From: Zoroaster sp. YZ-2022
Lineage: Eukaryota > Echinodermata > Asteroidea > Forcipulatida > Zoroasteridae
Reading direction: 5' to 3'
DNA: 64,000 nt
NCBI GenBank assembly: GCA_029582265.1
Contig: CM055828.1
Location: 28,536,618 to 28,600,617 of the forward strand
Position numbers and translations under genes: made by a program. Positions 23,501 through 42,092 of this stretch are shown here, in pieces (positions within the stretch are counted from its first letter, which is position 1; every line of letters begins with the position of its first letter). The notes beneath the pieces are model-generated. The model saw only the letters and a list, made by a program, of their open reading frames with translations. It made no database searches and was not told the origin of the DNA.

Positions 23501-26500
23501 TAACACCACCGCGGTTTTTGCAGTGTACAAGAAAGAGAGGTAGACGATGAGAGACTGTTACCTGTGTGTTCATCCTCCCAAATGCTCATCCCCAGATAGT
23601 TCGCGGTGTCCTTGTTGAGCGATTCCCCAGTAATTTCAACCTCTTTCACGTTCTTCTCTGGGTGGTTGTAGTCAAAGGTAAAGATGCGACTCCTCAGACT
23701 GGTGGTCTCCCATTCAGCCGGTGTTGATTTTAGTCCCTTTTAGATTTTTCACAAATCGCATTTACAGGTTATTGTAGATATTGTGATTGATGAGTTTAAC
23801 CTGTTTTTGAAACTTTTAATATCTTAGAGTATTTTTGCTTGCAGTTTTTTTAAATTTCACTGATCTTGATTAAAACTTTAGGCTTGCTTGACCCTTTAAA
23901 TCAATGTTGGAAGTGAAAACTTATGTTTCTGGTACAACATATTTGAGCAACCAACCCATGACAGTTTCAGCTCAATGGATAAATTGTTTACAAAAACACA
24001 TGGAAAAAAAATGTCGTCGGCAACTCTTTGTATTCTGAGATCAATTCAGACAAAATCACGTTGTCAGGATGATTGGTGCCCCAACTTTACATAAAGTTAG
24101 ATTTGGGAAAAAAGTTCGGTTATTTACTTATTTTGTAATAAGGTAATTACCATTGTTGTATCTTCCATTTAATCTCAAAGAAAATTCGTAGTTTTTCCCA
24201 CAATTTGGTTTAATGGTTTTGAAGCAATAGATGGAGCTAAAACAACTTCATTTTTAACATGCTATTCGAATTCCTTGGTGTGAAAAGCTGAACATTATTT
24301 TGTACATCAAGTCTATCACTACTGTTTGAATTGTTCTTGTTGTGAACTTTTATTTAAAGAAAATCTTATTTATGTTTAATTCCATCCGAGAAAAGGTACG
24401 AAGTGGACGTCTTACAGAACCCTTGAATATAAATAATTTATTCCCGAATATGAAACTCACCGACGAGATGAAAGCAATACCCTTTGAGGTGGTGGTAATG
24501 TCCTCCGATCCCACATCTGAATGGAATTAAAGGTCTGAAATAATTTTGCAAATCTGATAATTATTATTTACTTGTTTATTATAACAATAATTTTTCCCCA
24601 AGGTGAAAAGACATCATACGGAATAATTTATACGGATGATTGATATTGATATCAACTTTACACCAAGTAAACTTTAAAATACAAATTCGTCATTTCGATA
24701 ATCTGGCATGTATAACCTCCCTTTAATCAATTTTAGAGAAGCTTCGTATATATTTGTTTACATCTTAAATTTAACATGATTAACAGCGCCCTCACCTACT
24801 CCCGGCACGATACGGCATGGTCCCGGTGTGTGGTTGAAGACGTGTCGGTGTACACCAAACATTAAACTGTGGAGTGTGGTGGTAATAATAATAATAATAA
24901 TGAACAGTTATTATGTAGCGCGTAATACCTTCGAATGAAAGTCTCCATGCGCAGTGGCGCACCCAGGATTTGATTGGGGGGGAGGGCTCAAAATATTTTT
25001 ATTTGAAATCCAATATGGGGGAGAGACATGGCTGACCCAAACCATAACCGCTGGCGCGGCTGCAGCCATGTCCCTAGTCGTGCTCGTCAGTGAACATACG
25101 GCACATGTTAAATGTTTCCTGGTGGTTTCTAGTCATAAAAAGAAGACATTATGGCATGATTCGGACTCGTAGGGTTTTACCTTCCATATAATTTCCTCCT
25201 CTTGATGTAAAGAACTTGAGCTTGTTTCGTCTGCAAGATTTCTATAGTTAAATACTTTCATTGCGTGGACGTAAAGTTTGTGATCATTCCGGGCGGAGCT
25301 AAATTTTTTCAAACACGAATTTGGCGGCAAAACCAAATCCCAATATTATCCAATCGGTGTTCGCTAAAAGAGTGTCACATAATCTTTGTAAATTAAAACC
25401 CAATCCTGGGCCATTGTGTACAAACTGGAAAGGAGTTGATTATAATGCGGGCGTGTTTAAATTTTACGAGTAACCTCAACGACAGTCAACGACCTCAACA
25501 AGAGAAACGGACAACAGAAAATGAAAATTAAATTAAGTAAAGCTGCTCCCTGATCAGGGTGCACCATGGCAGGGGGGGGGGGGAGAGAATGTGTAAAAAT
25601 GCTTGTTATATATACTGGTGGCCCTTCAAGCTTACATGCACATGCATACGCAACGCCGTAAAATATAATAGTGAGTGGAATAAATGGAAAACTTTTGGAG
25701 GGGAGCTTGAGTCTCCTGAGTCCCCATCCCTTGTACCACTGCCCTATACTCCTTGCCGAACTCCTCTGTAGACAAGACTTGGGCTCAGATTTTGCTCTCT
25801 TTCCTGGCTCCTTCTTTAAAAATAAATAAAACATCAGCGGGCCCTTGGGGGGGGGGGCTCGAGCCCCCCAAGCCCCCCCCCTTGGGTGCGCCACTGTCCA
25901 TGCGCTTATTATTTCCCCTGGTCACTGGGCCAATATCATTCCTATAATCTTTCTCAGCTCCCTGAGGAGTGTGTAACCTTTTTGGCGCTACAGGGCTAAT
26001 CAAACACAATTACCACCTCTACCCTCATTGGTACCCATTTATACTCCTGGGTAAAGAGAAGCAATTACCGTTAAGTGTCTTGCTCAAGGACATAAGTACC
26101 ATGGTCGCGGCTGGGATTCGAACCCACATTCTAACGACTCAGCCATCAGAATGTAAGTCCGATGCACTAAACCGCTCGGCCATGACATCCCGAGCATGGT
26201 AGTGGGGTTGATGGTGGTGACGATGGTAGTGGTGGTGATGAAAGAGGGGCGTTACAACAAGAAACATTTCGTCATTACGAATTTCATATAATTGGGTAAA
26301 CAAGTTTACAAGCTCAAGTTTCCTTCAAATAACAATTAACTCCAAACTATATGCATAGTTCTAAAAATAAATTATTTATACAGAACTTTCAGGGCCGGTA
26401 ACACTATTGGTAAAAAGGTAGGTAAATGCATCCCTTCAGATTTGTCGCATAACGTGGAATTAATTTGTTTCATGAGGTTGAAAAGTACCGGTAAGTTGAG

Positions 26501-27160
26501 AGTTAATAAATTACTTGACTATACTTTACTGATAACACCTCATAAACAATTTCAAGGGATGTTTGATACAATCATCAACTTTACATCAATTAAGTTCGAT
26601 GTAAAACTGTGATCAATTATTTCTTTTTCGTTTGTTTCAGATTACTGATAGTGTATCCGCTTCGTGCACATCGTAGCCCTCCAGTGATGAAAATGCACTC
26701 CAGGCTCTGAGTTCAGGGCATTTCGTGGCGCCATTTTACGTTCCCTATGTATGTATACGTATTCAAACATATGCAGTGACTTCACCGCAGTGTGTCCGAA
26801 TGATTAATAAAGTAATTTTGATATACACACCTGATCTGATCACTGCTTCATTCTATGCTCTCGCTCAGTTCCTTCCTATAGGTAGGCCCTATACGTTTTC
26901 ACATGTTTCTGCGCCTATAGGCCTATATAGGCCTAAGGACTTTTCTACCTGACAACAACGATTTTCATGGGCCATTTTGTACGTTTGGTGTTTACTGAGT
27001 AAAAACATCTTCCCTGGTAACCGTTAACACTGGAACACTGAGCTAATCATTTAAGACGCCATTAAATGTTCCGGAGCGATACTTACCCAATTTTAATGAC
27101 ATAGTGCACACTCACCACAGCAATGACGAGCAGGGCAGCTTTTACAAACAATCCAGGCAT
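20522..27160 (-). CDS. paraoxonase/arylesterase-like protein, copy B (358 aa, 9 exons)
   Basis: The exons are 27087-27160, 24796-24866, 24461-24516, 23562-23736, 22750-22876, 22361-22549, 22022-22103, 21533-21667 and 20522-20689. All introns are GT-AG, phases agree, and the 1,077-base total ends in TAA. The protein starts MPGLFVKAALLVIAVVSVHY, an uncleaved-signal-type membrane anchor. It has Cys in GPCRIVPG, calcium ligands in GSED, PND, ANGIN and AVDN, WLGCH, and a C-terminal YCEL Cys. PON1 has 355 aa and nine exons, so this is full length. The catalytic His pair of PON1 is replaced by Leu (NYLGMS) and Arg (ANRTP). Exon 5 has one codon more than in A and C. Intron 1 holds a SINE split by a hAT element. 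The family hydrolyses lactones and arylesters; activity here is doubtful. Confidence 0.93.
21234..21420. repeat. minisatellite in intron 8 of copy B
   Basis: About three units of the ~60-bp repeat also present at 11280-11570 in copy A. Confidence 0.7.
23433..23525. mobile_element. CACTG-ended MITE, copy B intron 4
   Basis: Same insertion as 14770-14902 at the same intron position with TA flanks. About 40 bp of the middle is missing. Confidence 0.85.
24882..26192 (-). mobile_element. tRNA-derived SINE in intron 1 of copy B, split by a hAT element
   Basis: SINE tail and body at 24882-24951 and body plus tRNA head at 25905-26192. Together they match the unbroken SINE at 16262-16618. The head keeps GGGATTCGAACCC. 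Confidence 0.88.
24952..25896. mobile_element. non-autonomous hAT element, 945 bp
   Basis: Ends are CAGTGGCGCACCCA and the inverted TGGGTGCGCCACTG, flanked by a perfect 8-bp duplication TCCATGCG (24944-24951, 25897-25904). Copy A has the empty site with a single TCCATGCG. G/C runs lie near the ends, and the inside contains no transposase. A minus-strand frame at 25133-25336 includes NDHKLYVHAMKVFNYRNLAD and then a donor-like GTAAAA; it may be captured host exon sequence. A second copy with its own 8-bp duplication is at 61429-62379. Confidence 0.95.
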
Positions 27161-27202
27161 TATTTTAGTGACGGTTCTGATATCGGTCCAGCAGCATCAA
27201 TA

Positions 27203-27275
27203 TCAATATGCAGAATCATTTGAATGCAATGGTATTTTGAACACACAGCCGCAGTCAATATATGAGCTTTGACCC
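27203..27275 (-). promoter_or_regulatory. conserved upstream elements of PON copy B (DR1-like plus 21-bp block)
   Basis: GGGTCAAAGCTCA (minus strand, 27263-27275) is two nuclear-receptor half-sites with one spacer base, the DR1 arrangement bound by HNF4/RXR-type receptors. A 21-bp block at 27203-27223 with TGCATATTGA is 20/21 identical to 39756-39776 upstream of copy C. Both lie within about 115 bp of the start codon, in the same order as in C. Confidence 0.55.
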
Positions 27276-27503
27276 TTCTTCACAAAGTCGACGTATTCTT
27301 GTCACATTGGTTGTGAGGAATACGCACTGGCGCATGATTGCGAAAGGTTATGAACTTGATTTGCAAAAGAGCAGTTGTAGTGTTGTAGGCCATTACTAGT
27401 CTGGGTAGGCATACCCATCGAAAATGATTGCCCGAATTATTACAGTCTTGCATAGACAAATAAGGCATTATCTAAAGGCATTCGTCAAAACATGGGTCCC
27501 TAC

Positions 27504-28124
27504 CAGGCACGTGCATACATAGGTCCCAAAGGGTGCTTGAGCCCCTGCCCTTTTTGCCTAGTATAAAAAGTGCCCTTTTTAGCCCAAGGTGTTTTTTTTT
27601 ATTTTTTTTTTTATGAATTATTAAGTTCCTGTTGCGCATAGACTGCCCTGCCTAGTTGAAAGATGTCAGGATAGAATAAAATTAGAATAAATATTAGGTC
27701 AGCAGAGATGCCCCTTACTATTCCTGTGCACGGGCCTGCATGTGCCCCTCCGCGAAACTAGATTTCACGCATAGCCGCGCGCGCCTATACGTCTTTGATA
27801 GGCAGGCACACGCTGTCACTGAAACACGAAATTGACATCCTGCTCCCACTCGAGACCTATGTCTTACAGTTAGCCTACTTCAAAGCAATTACTACACTTA
27901 CTTCATTAGGTAGGTAAGCTATTTGCCCCAATACATGTTCATTTTCGGTTTTGTGTTATTGGTGCACATTATGATTGTAATGTTAAAAACCATATTATGA
28001 GTTTTTATTAATAAATAAACGCCCAAATTTTTTTAGCTCGCGCGCTAAGCGCGCTCGCATGGAATTACACTGCCCTTTTCAGACTCTGAGCCCCTGCCCC
28101 TCTACAACCCTGTGCACGTCCCTG
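27504..28124. mobile_element. hAT non-autonomous element upstream of copy B
   Basis: Ends are CAGGCACGTGCA and TGCACGTCCCTG, flanked by the perfect 8-bp duplication GTCCCTAC (27496-27503, 28125-28132). It lies about 340 bp upstream of the copy B start codon. Confidence 0.88.
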
Positions 28125-28343
28125 GTCCCTACGCTTGAGACGGTGATAATGCTCACTTATTTTAAAAACATTTCGATTCTTTTTTCCAACTTGCAGATCA
28201 CCTCATGGCTGTGAAGAACATGACTGTAGTATCATTTTCTTAGCAACGACTCACCCCTAAATAGACCGAATAGACCACTGGGTAACTTGTTTAATAGATC
28301 TGCTATTATAACATGAAGAGATTGCTAACCATGTTTTTGTTAA

Positions 28344-29351
28344 TGGTGCCCTCACACCATAGCGTATGCTGAAACCTATGAGTTGCGTGTAAAAAATATG
28401 TTTATACGCACCAAACGCAACCCAAATCAACAATTTTGTCAATTTCTAACCTATTCAACCTATGGGTTGCGTGTGAGTTGCGTGTGGGTTGCGTGTGGGT
28501 TGCGTGTGGGTTGCGTGTGGGTTGCGAACTGAACTTATGATCCCCCAATATCTGCGATCACCTGCGTACGAGTTGCGTGCGAGTTGCGTGTGAGTTGCGT
28601 GCAGAACTTACGAGTTGCGTTTGAGTTGCGTTCAAAACTTACAAGTTGCGTTGGACCTGCGTGCTAGTTGCGTGCTAGTTGCGAATATCGGTCACGTGAT
28701 AAAAACCTATAAAAGCGGAGCCGATTAAGTATTTTCTTCAGTACTGATTTGGTCATCGAAGAGTCACCTCTGAGGTCCACCAACAACTGACACCGATCTA
28801 GAAAAGGCCCACTATTTATACCATTTCTCAACACGCATGTAGTACGCAACTAACACGCAACTCACACGCAACTAATAGGTTGGATACGCAGGGCATAGGT
28901 TGGGGATACGCTGGGAATACGCACAATAGGTTGGGGGCACGCTACACACGCAACAGGATTGCAACAGGCACGCAACACGATCGCAACATGATCGCAACAG
29001 GTACGCAACACATTCGCAACATGTACGCTACCAAAACCTGGCCATACCTCAAATTTGGACCTGCGATCACCTGCGTTCAAAACTTATGAGTTGCGTACCT
29101 GTTGCGATCGTGTTTCGTGCGTAGCGTCCCTGTTGCGTATAAATTGATCGCAGGCATTCGCAGAGAATTATTGAACATGTTCAAAATTTCTGAACTTACT
29201 CTGCGTGTGTCTGCGATCACCTGCGTGCTTGTTGCGTACTTCAAACCTATAAAACCTATTAGTTGCGTGTGAGTTGCGTTCGGAACTTATGACCACTATT
29301 TTTTATTCGCAACCATACGCAACTGGTGATCGCTATGGTGTGAGGGCACCA
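28344..29351. mobile_element. 1,008-bp Harbinger-like element filled with TTGCGT repeats
   Basis: Ends are TGGTGCCCTCACACCATAGC and its inverse, flanked by TAA on both sides. The A flank has the empty site (TTTTTGTTAAGCGATAC). A 3-bp TAA duplication fits PIF/Harbinger. The interior consists largely of GAGTTGCGTGTG-type repeats in the left half and the inverted ACGCAACT type in the right half, so the whole can fold back. No transposase. Confidence 0.85.
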
Positions 29352-29390
29352 TAAGCGATACAGAAGCTGACTACCAGCCAAAGCCAATGT

Positions 29391-29603
29391 AGGTAAAACT
29401 TGTAGCTTTGCATGGTGAGGATGATAAGTAAGACTAATTGCGATGACACCATGTGGAATCTCAATTGAGTAGTAATTAGTTCTGAAAAGAACTGGAGGTA
29501 CAACTCGACGTTTCAATCAGTATGCTCTGATCGTCCTCAGGAGAATGCCGGACTCTGGAAAATGCTGCTGCTTAAGTAGACTGCTGGAGGTTCATCCCAT
29601 GAA
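29391..29603 (-). mobile_element. short retroelement with hammerhead-like core (213 bp)
   Basis: Flanked by the 12-bp duplication CAAAGCCAATGT (29379-29390, 29604-29615). The A flank has the empty site near 16830. It contains the whole ~120-bp core of the 16886 element with extra sequence on both sides. Confidence 0.8.
29504..29543 (-). ncRNA. hammerhead-ribozyme-like motif
   Basis: Minus strand CTGAGGA, an extra C, stem GATCAG/CTGATT with one G-U pair, then GAAACGTC and GAG pairing with CTC upstream. Same reservations as for the motif at 16966. Confidence 0.45.
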
Positions 29604-30735
29604 CAAAGCCAATGTGTATTACATTGTAAATATTTGTGTGGAAACCAAAACATCTGCTAAGCTTCAGTGCATGAAGTTTAGGGCCTGAACTCCCTTCTTC
29701 GCTCCACAATGAGAAAGGAGGTAGGCCTATTTCAATGGTTTGCTTATTAATGTTTATTTATTCATTGGATGTAGATAGTTCAAACTATTCTAGACTTCCT
29801 CAAACAAGCCTTACCCTAAAGAAAGACGCCATAACGTTAACTTTGAAATAAAGATTTCAGGCCAACCTCGTTCCCATGGTCTATCCCATTTTCACTGCTA
29901 GAGAAGACAAATGGGTAAATAACCATGGGGCGGACGAGGTTTGTTTGAGGCAGATGTAGATGAAGACCAGTAGGGCTGTGCATGGTCGAAACGTTGATTA
30001 TAAATTTATTGCTTCTAAATAGATTGACCGAATTCTACAGTTCAGACTTGACTTCTACAGTAACTTTTATTGCTCATCAATATAGTCTGCCTATTATGTA
30101 TCCGGCTGGCCTTTTCAAGGGTTACACCATTGGAAAAATGTATGTAAATGCATTCATACTAGAAACAAATCAAGAGGTATGTATAGAAACAATAAAAGTT
30201 TCAGGCTTAGTTTGTTCTGTCATTAACGAGAAAAAAATGAAAAATTATGCATTCAGATTTTCTTCTGGACTACTGCAGTTTCGTGGAAACGAAAGATACA
30301 ATATTTGGTAATTACCAGATGATCAAATTAACGCATTATTATCTAAAACAGCGAACGTGTGGTGTAAAGTTGTTACAAGTTTCAATCATCCCGAAACATA
30401 ATGTTTCCGTTTGAAGTGCTTTCATCTTTGAATCAACATTAATGTTTATGTCGAAACATGAGACAGTTTTGGATCACTTTCTCGAAAATTTTGAGCGCAT
30501 GTTGTCATGGAACTTTAACAGGTTAGTTTTATGTTATATTTCTTGATAATTAAAGGGTTTAAATAAACGTACACGTTACCAAATATCAATGTTGCATCTT
30601 TCCTTTATGGATAAGACTAATTTTATCTTTACTTGGATAATGAAGTCTTTTTTATTATATTTATTAAAACAGATTTAATGTGGAAAGTCATTAACCTACT
30701 TTTGTATTTGTTTGGAATGAACAAAGACAAACTGA

Positions 30736-30807
30736 CTGGAGTGGGACTTGAAAATGCGACCTCGGGGTTAATGCGCCGGAGCTCTACCAACTGAATCATC
30801 TAGGCCT
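30736..30807 (-). repeat. tRNA-derived repeat, B-flank copy
   Basis: Duplicate of 18091-18160 in the B unit flank, with a small insertion after the A-box end. Confidence 0.55.
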
Positions 30808-31074
30808 AGCCCTATGTTGGCGGTCTCCCTATTTTGTCAGTGTTTTGTTTGTCAAATAAACTTAATGAGAAAATTAATCTTAATGAGAAATGTCCATCCC
30901 TTTTACTTCTAAAAGGAAACATTCTGAAATTATATCATAAATGGGAATATATATCTGCAGTGTGTCAAGAGTATTTTTACTTGATTGATTTATTGTTTTT
31001 TCTTGTTACTATAATTTGTTTAATTAATTGATCATCCCCTGGTTAAAAAAGGAGAGTTGTTCATGTTTGTTTTA

Positions 31075-32405
31075 CTTCGCATATTTAAGTGTTCGGGCTA
31101 TAGTGCGAACACCTCTTGTTATTGTTCGTTTTTTTTAATATACTTTTTCTTCTTCTTCTCTGTGAGACATACCCAACAAAAAAAGGATAGTTGCAAAGTT
31201 CACAGCACTTTAAAACGTAACACATACTTAGACCTTAACATGTAGTTGTATCCTAGGCTGTGACGTCATGGTGAGGTCATCAGATATCGAATTACACTAA
31301 ATCAAAGTTTAATATTTCAAAAAATCATGTCTCATGAACCACAAAAGATATTTTCACAATCTTTGCATCATCTTAAAGGTCTTTAATTATGTGATATTTC
31401 GTTCACAGACATGACCCCAATCTGACCTCTCCTTCCGGTCGAAACCGGAAGTTGAATATTTCAAAAAATCATATCTCATGAACCACAGAAGATATTTTCA
31501 CAATCTTTGCATCATCTTAAAGACATTGAACTATGTTACATTCGTTCACAGACATGACCCTAATCTGACCTCTCCTTCCGGTCGAAACTTGGAAGTTTAA
31601 GTGAAGAAATATTATGAATCACTATTCTGTAAATGTATTTGTACAGCCAAAACATAGTTGCGGAGTTCAAAGAACCTTAAAACTTAACACATAGTTAGAC
31701 CTTAACATATAGTTCCAGGTAACGTTGTGACGTCATGGTGATGTCATCTAATGAATTATTACGTAATTAATTATTAATTATAATTAAAACAATATATTTT
31801 ATATCTCGTGAACCACAATAGATACTTTCTTGATTCCTTCATAATCATACAGAACATGGAGGACTCGACATTTGATACACAGACATGACCCTATTGAACC
31901 TTACTTCCGGTCCAAACATGAATTTCTAGTTTAAAAAGCTCTTTATAAATTGATGCAAACTGAAAGGGTATTTGAAAAAACATTCTGGGTTTATATGTTA
32001 AGTGGGATCTGCTCTTTTTAAAAATATATTTGGTGACGTCATCGCTCTTAACAGCGCCCTCTAGCGGCAGGTTTAAAAAAGTCACTTTTTGCTATCTTGA
32101 GAAAACATTAGACAGAATTGTTACCAAATTTGGCACAATTGACACCCATATTATATAAATGACGTCATATGATTGAACCGGAACTTACGGTTGGAAGAAT
32201 TTAAAATTATATGGGATGACTGAACCGGAAGTTAATGTATTCAGTGTAGCACATTATATGTTATTTTAATTATATATTATGAAAACTCATATCTCCTGAA
32301 GTAACTCTTGTCTTTTAACAACTTTAGGTGATGACGTCATCACATATGATGCACACTCAAACATCCTGAGTTTGTTTTCTACAAACTCAATACCTCTAGT
32401 TACTA
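31075..32405. repeat. complex repeat block, unit B
   Basis: Counterpart of 19060-20400 with small indels; carries the same paired ~135-bp internal copies and CTTCCGGTCGAAAC motifs. Confidence 0.6.
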
Positions 32406-32520
32406 TTTGTTTCTGTGTCAGTAAAAATTGTTGGGTGATTCCCTACGATCAGACGAATGTTACCCCGTTAGAGAGAAGAAACAAATACAATGAGTGCGAC
32501 CCCTTTTCAGGAAGGCTGGT

Positions 32521-39690
<7,170 letters not shown>

Positions 39691-39755
39691 AATGTCAAGT
39701 CAGTTCTTGTACCGTATCCGCCTGCACTGCAGTCTATACATGTAGTAACTTTGAG

Positions 39756-39837
39756 TCAATATGCAAAATCATTTGATTGTTAGGTCCCGGCTACGATCGT
39801 GCGATCACGGACGTTGATACTACGTGAGCTTTGACCC
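39756..39837 (-). promoter_or_regulatory. conserved upstream elements of PON copy C (DR1-like plus 21-bp block)
   Basis: GGGTCAAAGCTCA (minus strand, 39825-39837), identical to that of copy B, lies 135 bp upstream of the start codon. The 21-bp block at 39756-39776 differs from B by one base. Surrounding sequence has diverged far more, which points to constraint. Confidence 0.55.
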
Positions 39838-40085
39838 TCATTCATATCCAGACCCAGTTTTTGTTTTCACATCCAGGGATGTTTTATTCCCTCACGACGT
39901 CACAAAAAATAGCAAATAGGCCTAATACCCGAAAGGTGTGGAATATGTATCGACAATTGGGCTTGTAGTCAAGACCAACATTTTTGGGACGCTTGATCCC
40001 CCCACACCTCTTCCAGTTTACAATATTGTTGATTCATGCAGTCATTCAAGTCCCACATAACACAGCCATAATCTCTCCCCAAGAA

Positions 40086-40235
40086 AGGCCGCCAGTTTAT
40101 TAGGTGGCGGCCGCCAGATATTTAAGTGGCGGCCGCCAGATATATAAGTGGCGGCCGCTAAGTGGCGGCAACCAGTTGAAAGAGAAACGCTCTGATGTGA
40201 AAGAGAAACACTCCCACTTGAAAGAGAAACGCACC
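40086..40235. repeat. two adjacent short tandem repeats
   Basis: GTGGCGGCCGCCAGATAT-type units, three to four copies, followed by three copies of TTGAAAGAGAAACGCTC-type units. Unusually GC-rich for the window. Confidence 0.85.
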
Positions 40236-40239
40236 TTGA

Positions 40240-40880
40240 CACCAATGGGCTTTCCTAGTAAAGGCTCCCGGTAGGCCATTCATAGGCCTACATGTCAAAA
40301 CGCACAAGGTCCCACTTGTGTATCATAATTTAAAAAATAAATACAAAATCAATCACCTCTGATTTTGACGAACATGACTTCTGATATGAATTCAGTCTAC
40401 CATAATGCTACTATTCGTTCAGACGGTGGTTTGTCCATAGCCTCAGGTTCGGGCGCGCGGTAAATTATAGACTATTATGTCTTGTGGGTGTACAATTATT
40501 ATTATTTTAATATACCTCACTGCTCGCCAGGTCTGAACATAATCAAGTTTTGGGTTAAAATGTGTGAAAGACTTACCCGATTTTTGCATTGACATTATAT
40601 CCTACTGACTGAGCACACGCAGTCTGTCCCAGTTTTATTTTGTGATTGCCGACGATTTGTGTCGCTTCGTTTGGTCCACTAAATAAATCTATTTTATTAT
40701 TCAAAATTGGGCCACTGTGTTCATTGAATGCAATTTTGCAATAGTAAAACGACTTTCGGAAGTAGGGCAAAGCTTTCGCACCAATACCTTGGTCTGTTTA
40801 CTCAAAACATTTTGTATTTTCCAAAATCAGTCCCCATCAAGCGAAATAAAATAACTTTTTATTGTTTTCCTTTTAAAATT
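40240..40880. other. non-coding
   Basis: No gene or classified repeat recognised. Confidence 0.4.
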
Positions 40881-40884
40881 TTGT

Positions 40885-41100
40885 TCAGGTTTGCGAAGTG
40901 GTACTTTCCTCACCATTCAACAATATGGACCTGGGTTCGAATCCTTCTCAGTCCCAAGCTTACATGTTTTCAATAGAACATTGTCTGTGGTTTTCCTCCC
41001 ACACTTAAAACTGAACATTCCCTCGTGTTCTCTTCACAGGTTTCTTCATGCTAATGGGCTATGCGCTTTTGATGAACCCTTTTTTCATTACCGGGAAGAT
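40885..41100 (+). mobile_element. tRNA-derived SINE, diverged
   Basis: The head ends in GACCTGGGTTCGAATCC. The body has CCTCCCACACTTAAAACTGA and CAGGTTTCTTCA, matching the order in the SINE at 34343. Confidence 0.6.
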
Positions 41101-41227
41101 GTATAACAACAAAATAATGCATAATGAAAGAATATACACTGGTATTTATGTTGAAATCATTCCCCTGATAAACGACGCGTTGTTCCTGGCACATGAATAA
41201 AGACTAACAAATGATTAGGCCAAGTAA

Positions 41228-41572
41228 AAAAAAATACCAGTTGATCGTCCTGGTTTTTTCAAAAAGAGGAGGATGAGGCCCTTTTATTTTTTATTTTTTA
41301 TTTTTTTCCAAGATGGCCTCCAAGCATTTAAATTCAAAATGGCGACCAATTTTTCAGTTTGAAAACACCGCCAACTTTTTTATAGCTATCGAACAAGTAG
41401 TTGAGTAAAAACATTCATGTTAAACAATGTTTGATGTATTTTGTTAAACCCAAGTAAAAATACATGAAAATTTTACTCTTTTTGAGGACAAGTATAAAAA
41501 AAAAATAAAAATAAAAAAGGATGCGGCCTCAAAAAAGGATGCGGGCGGGGATGATCAACTGGTATTTTTTTA
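41228..41572. mobile_element. MITE with AAAATACCAGTTGATC ends
   Basis: AAAAATACCAGTTGATCGTC at the left is inverted as GATGATCAACTGGTATTTTT at the right, and GGATGAGGCC/GGATGCGGCC blocks lie inside. Target duplication not resolved because the flanks are A/T runs. Confidence 0.65.
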
Positions 41573-41847
41573 AACATGGCCTTAAGCATTGGATAGGGAG
41601 ATGACATGTAAATTTATTCAGTAAATTTATTCAGTCATGTATTATTTTACCATTTGTAGACCTATAGGCTTTATAGCAATTCCCACAACTGCACAAAATT
41701 ACTAGTGTTTATACTAGGCCTATGTCTCAATGGCCTATGTAAGCTACAAGAGTTCATCCACTTGTATAAATTGTCAAGTCATTGGATGATTATGCTTAGG
41801 CAAAAAAAAGAAGAAAAACAAACCGCGCGTCGGCATTTTTTTATATA

Positions 41848-42092
41848 TTTTTATATTTTTTTGGTTGCTGTCCGAGATGCCCAATTGCAGCCAAAATTGC
41901 TGGATCGATTGGTATTCTGACGCACAACTTGTTCACATAGGGGTGTGAACGTTTGCCCGATTTGTGCGGACTCTCTCAGCCATCGTACTTTGTGTACACG
42001 TATTTCACTGGTTGGCAAAAATAAATAAAATATGAAAAAGCTTGTCACCGCACCGACCTATGACCAGAAACCGGAGACTTTTTTTTTTAGTC
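41848..42092. repeat. dispersed repeat, family shared with 3707-3975
   Basis: Same block order as 3707-3975 (CAATTGCAGCCAAAAT, TACTTTGTGTACACG, TTTCACTGGTTGGC, GACCAGAAACC). Confidence 0.6.

Noticed and set aside
25457..25894. 145-codon frame inside the hAT element
   Set aside because: Composition follows the G/C-run ends of the transposon, and it is not a transposase.
28440..28690. CRISPR-like array of regularly spaced repeats
   Set aside because: GTTGCGT units are directly abutting and degenerate, lie within a transposon, and the genome is eukaryotic.
40042..40245. 67-codon frame with repeated motifs
   Set aside because: Produced by two short tandem repeats.
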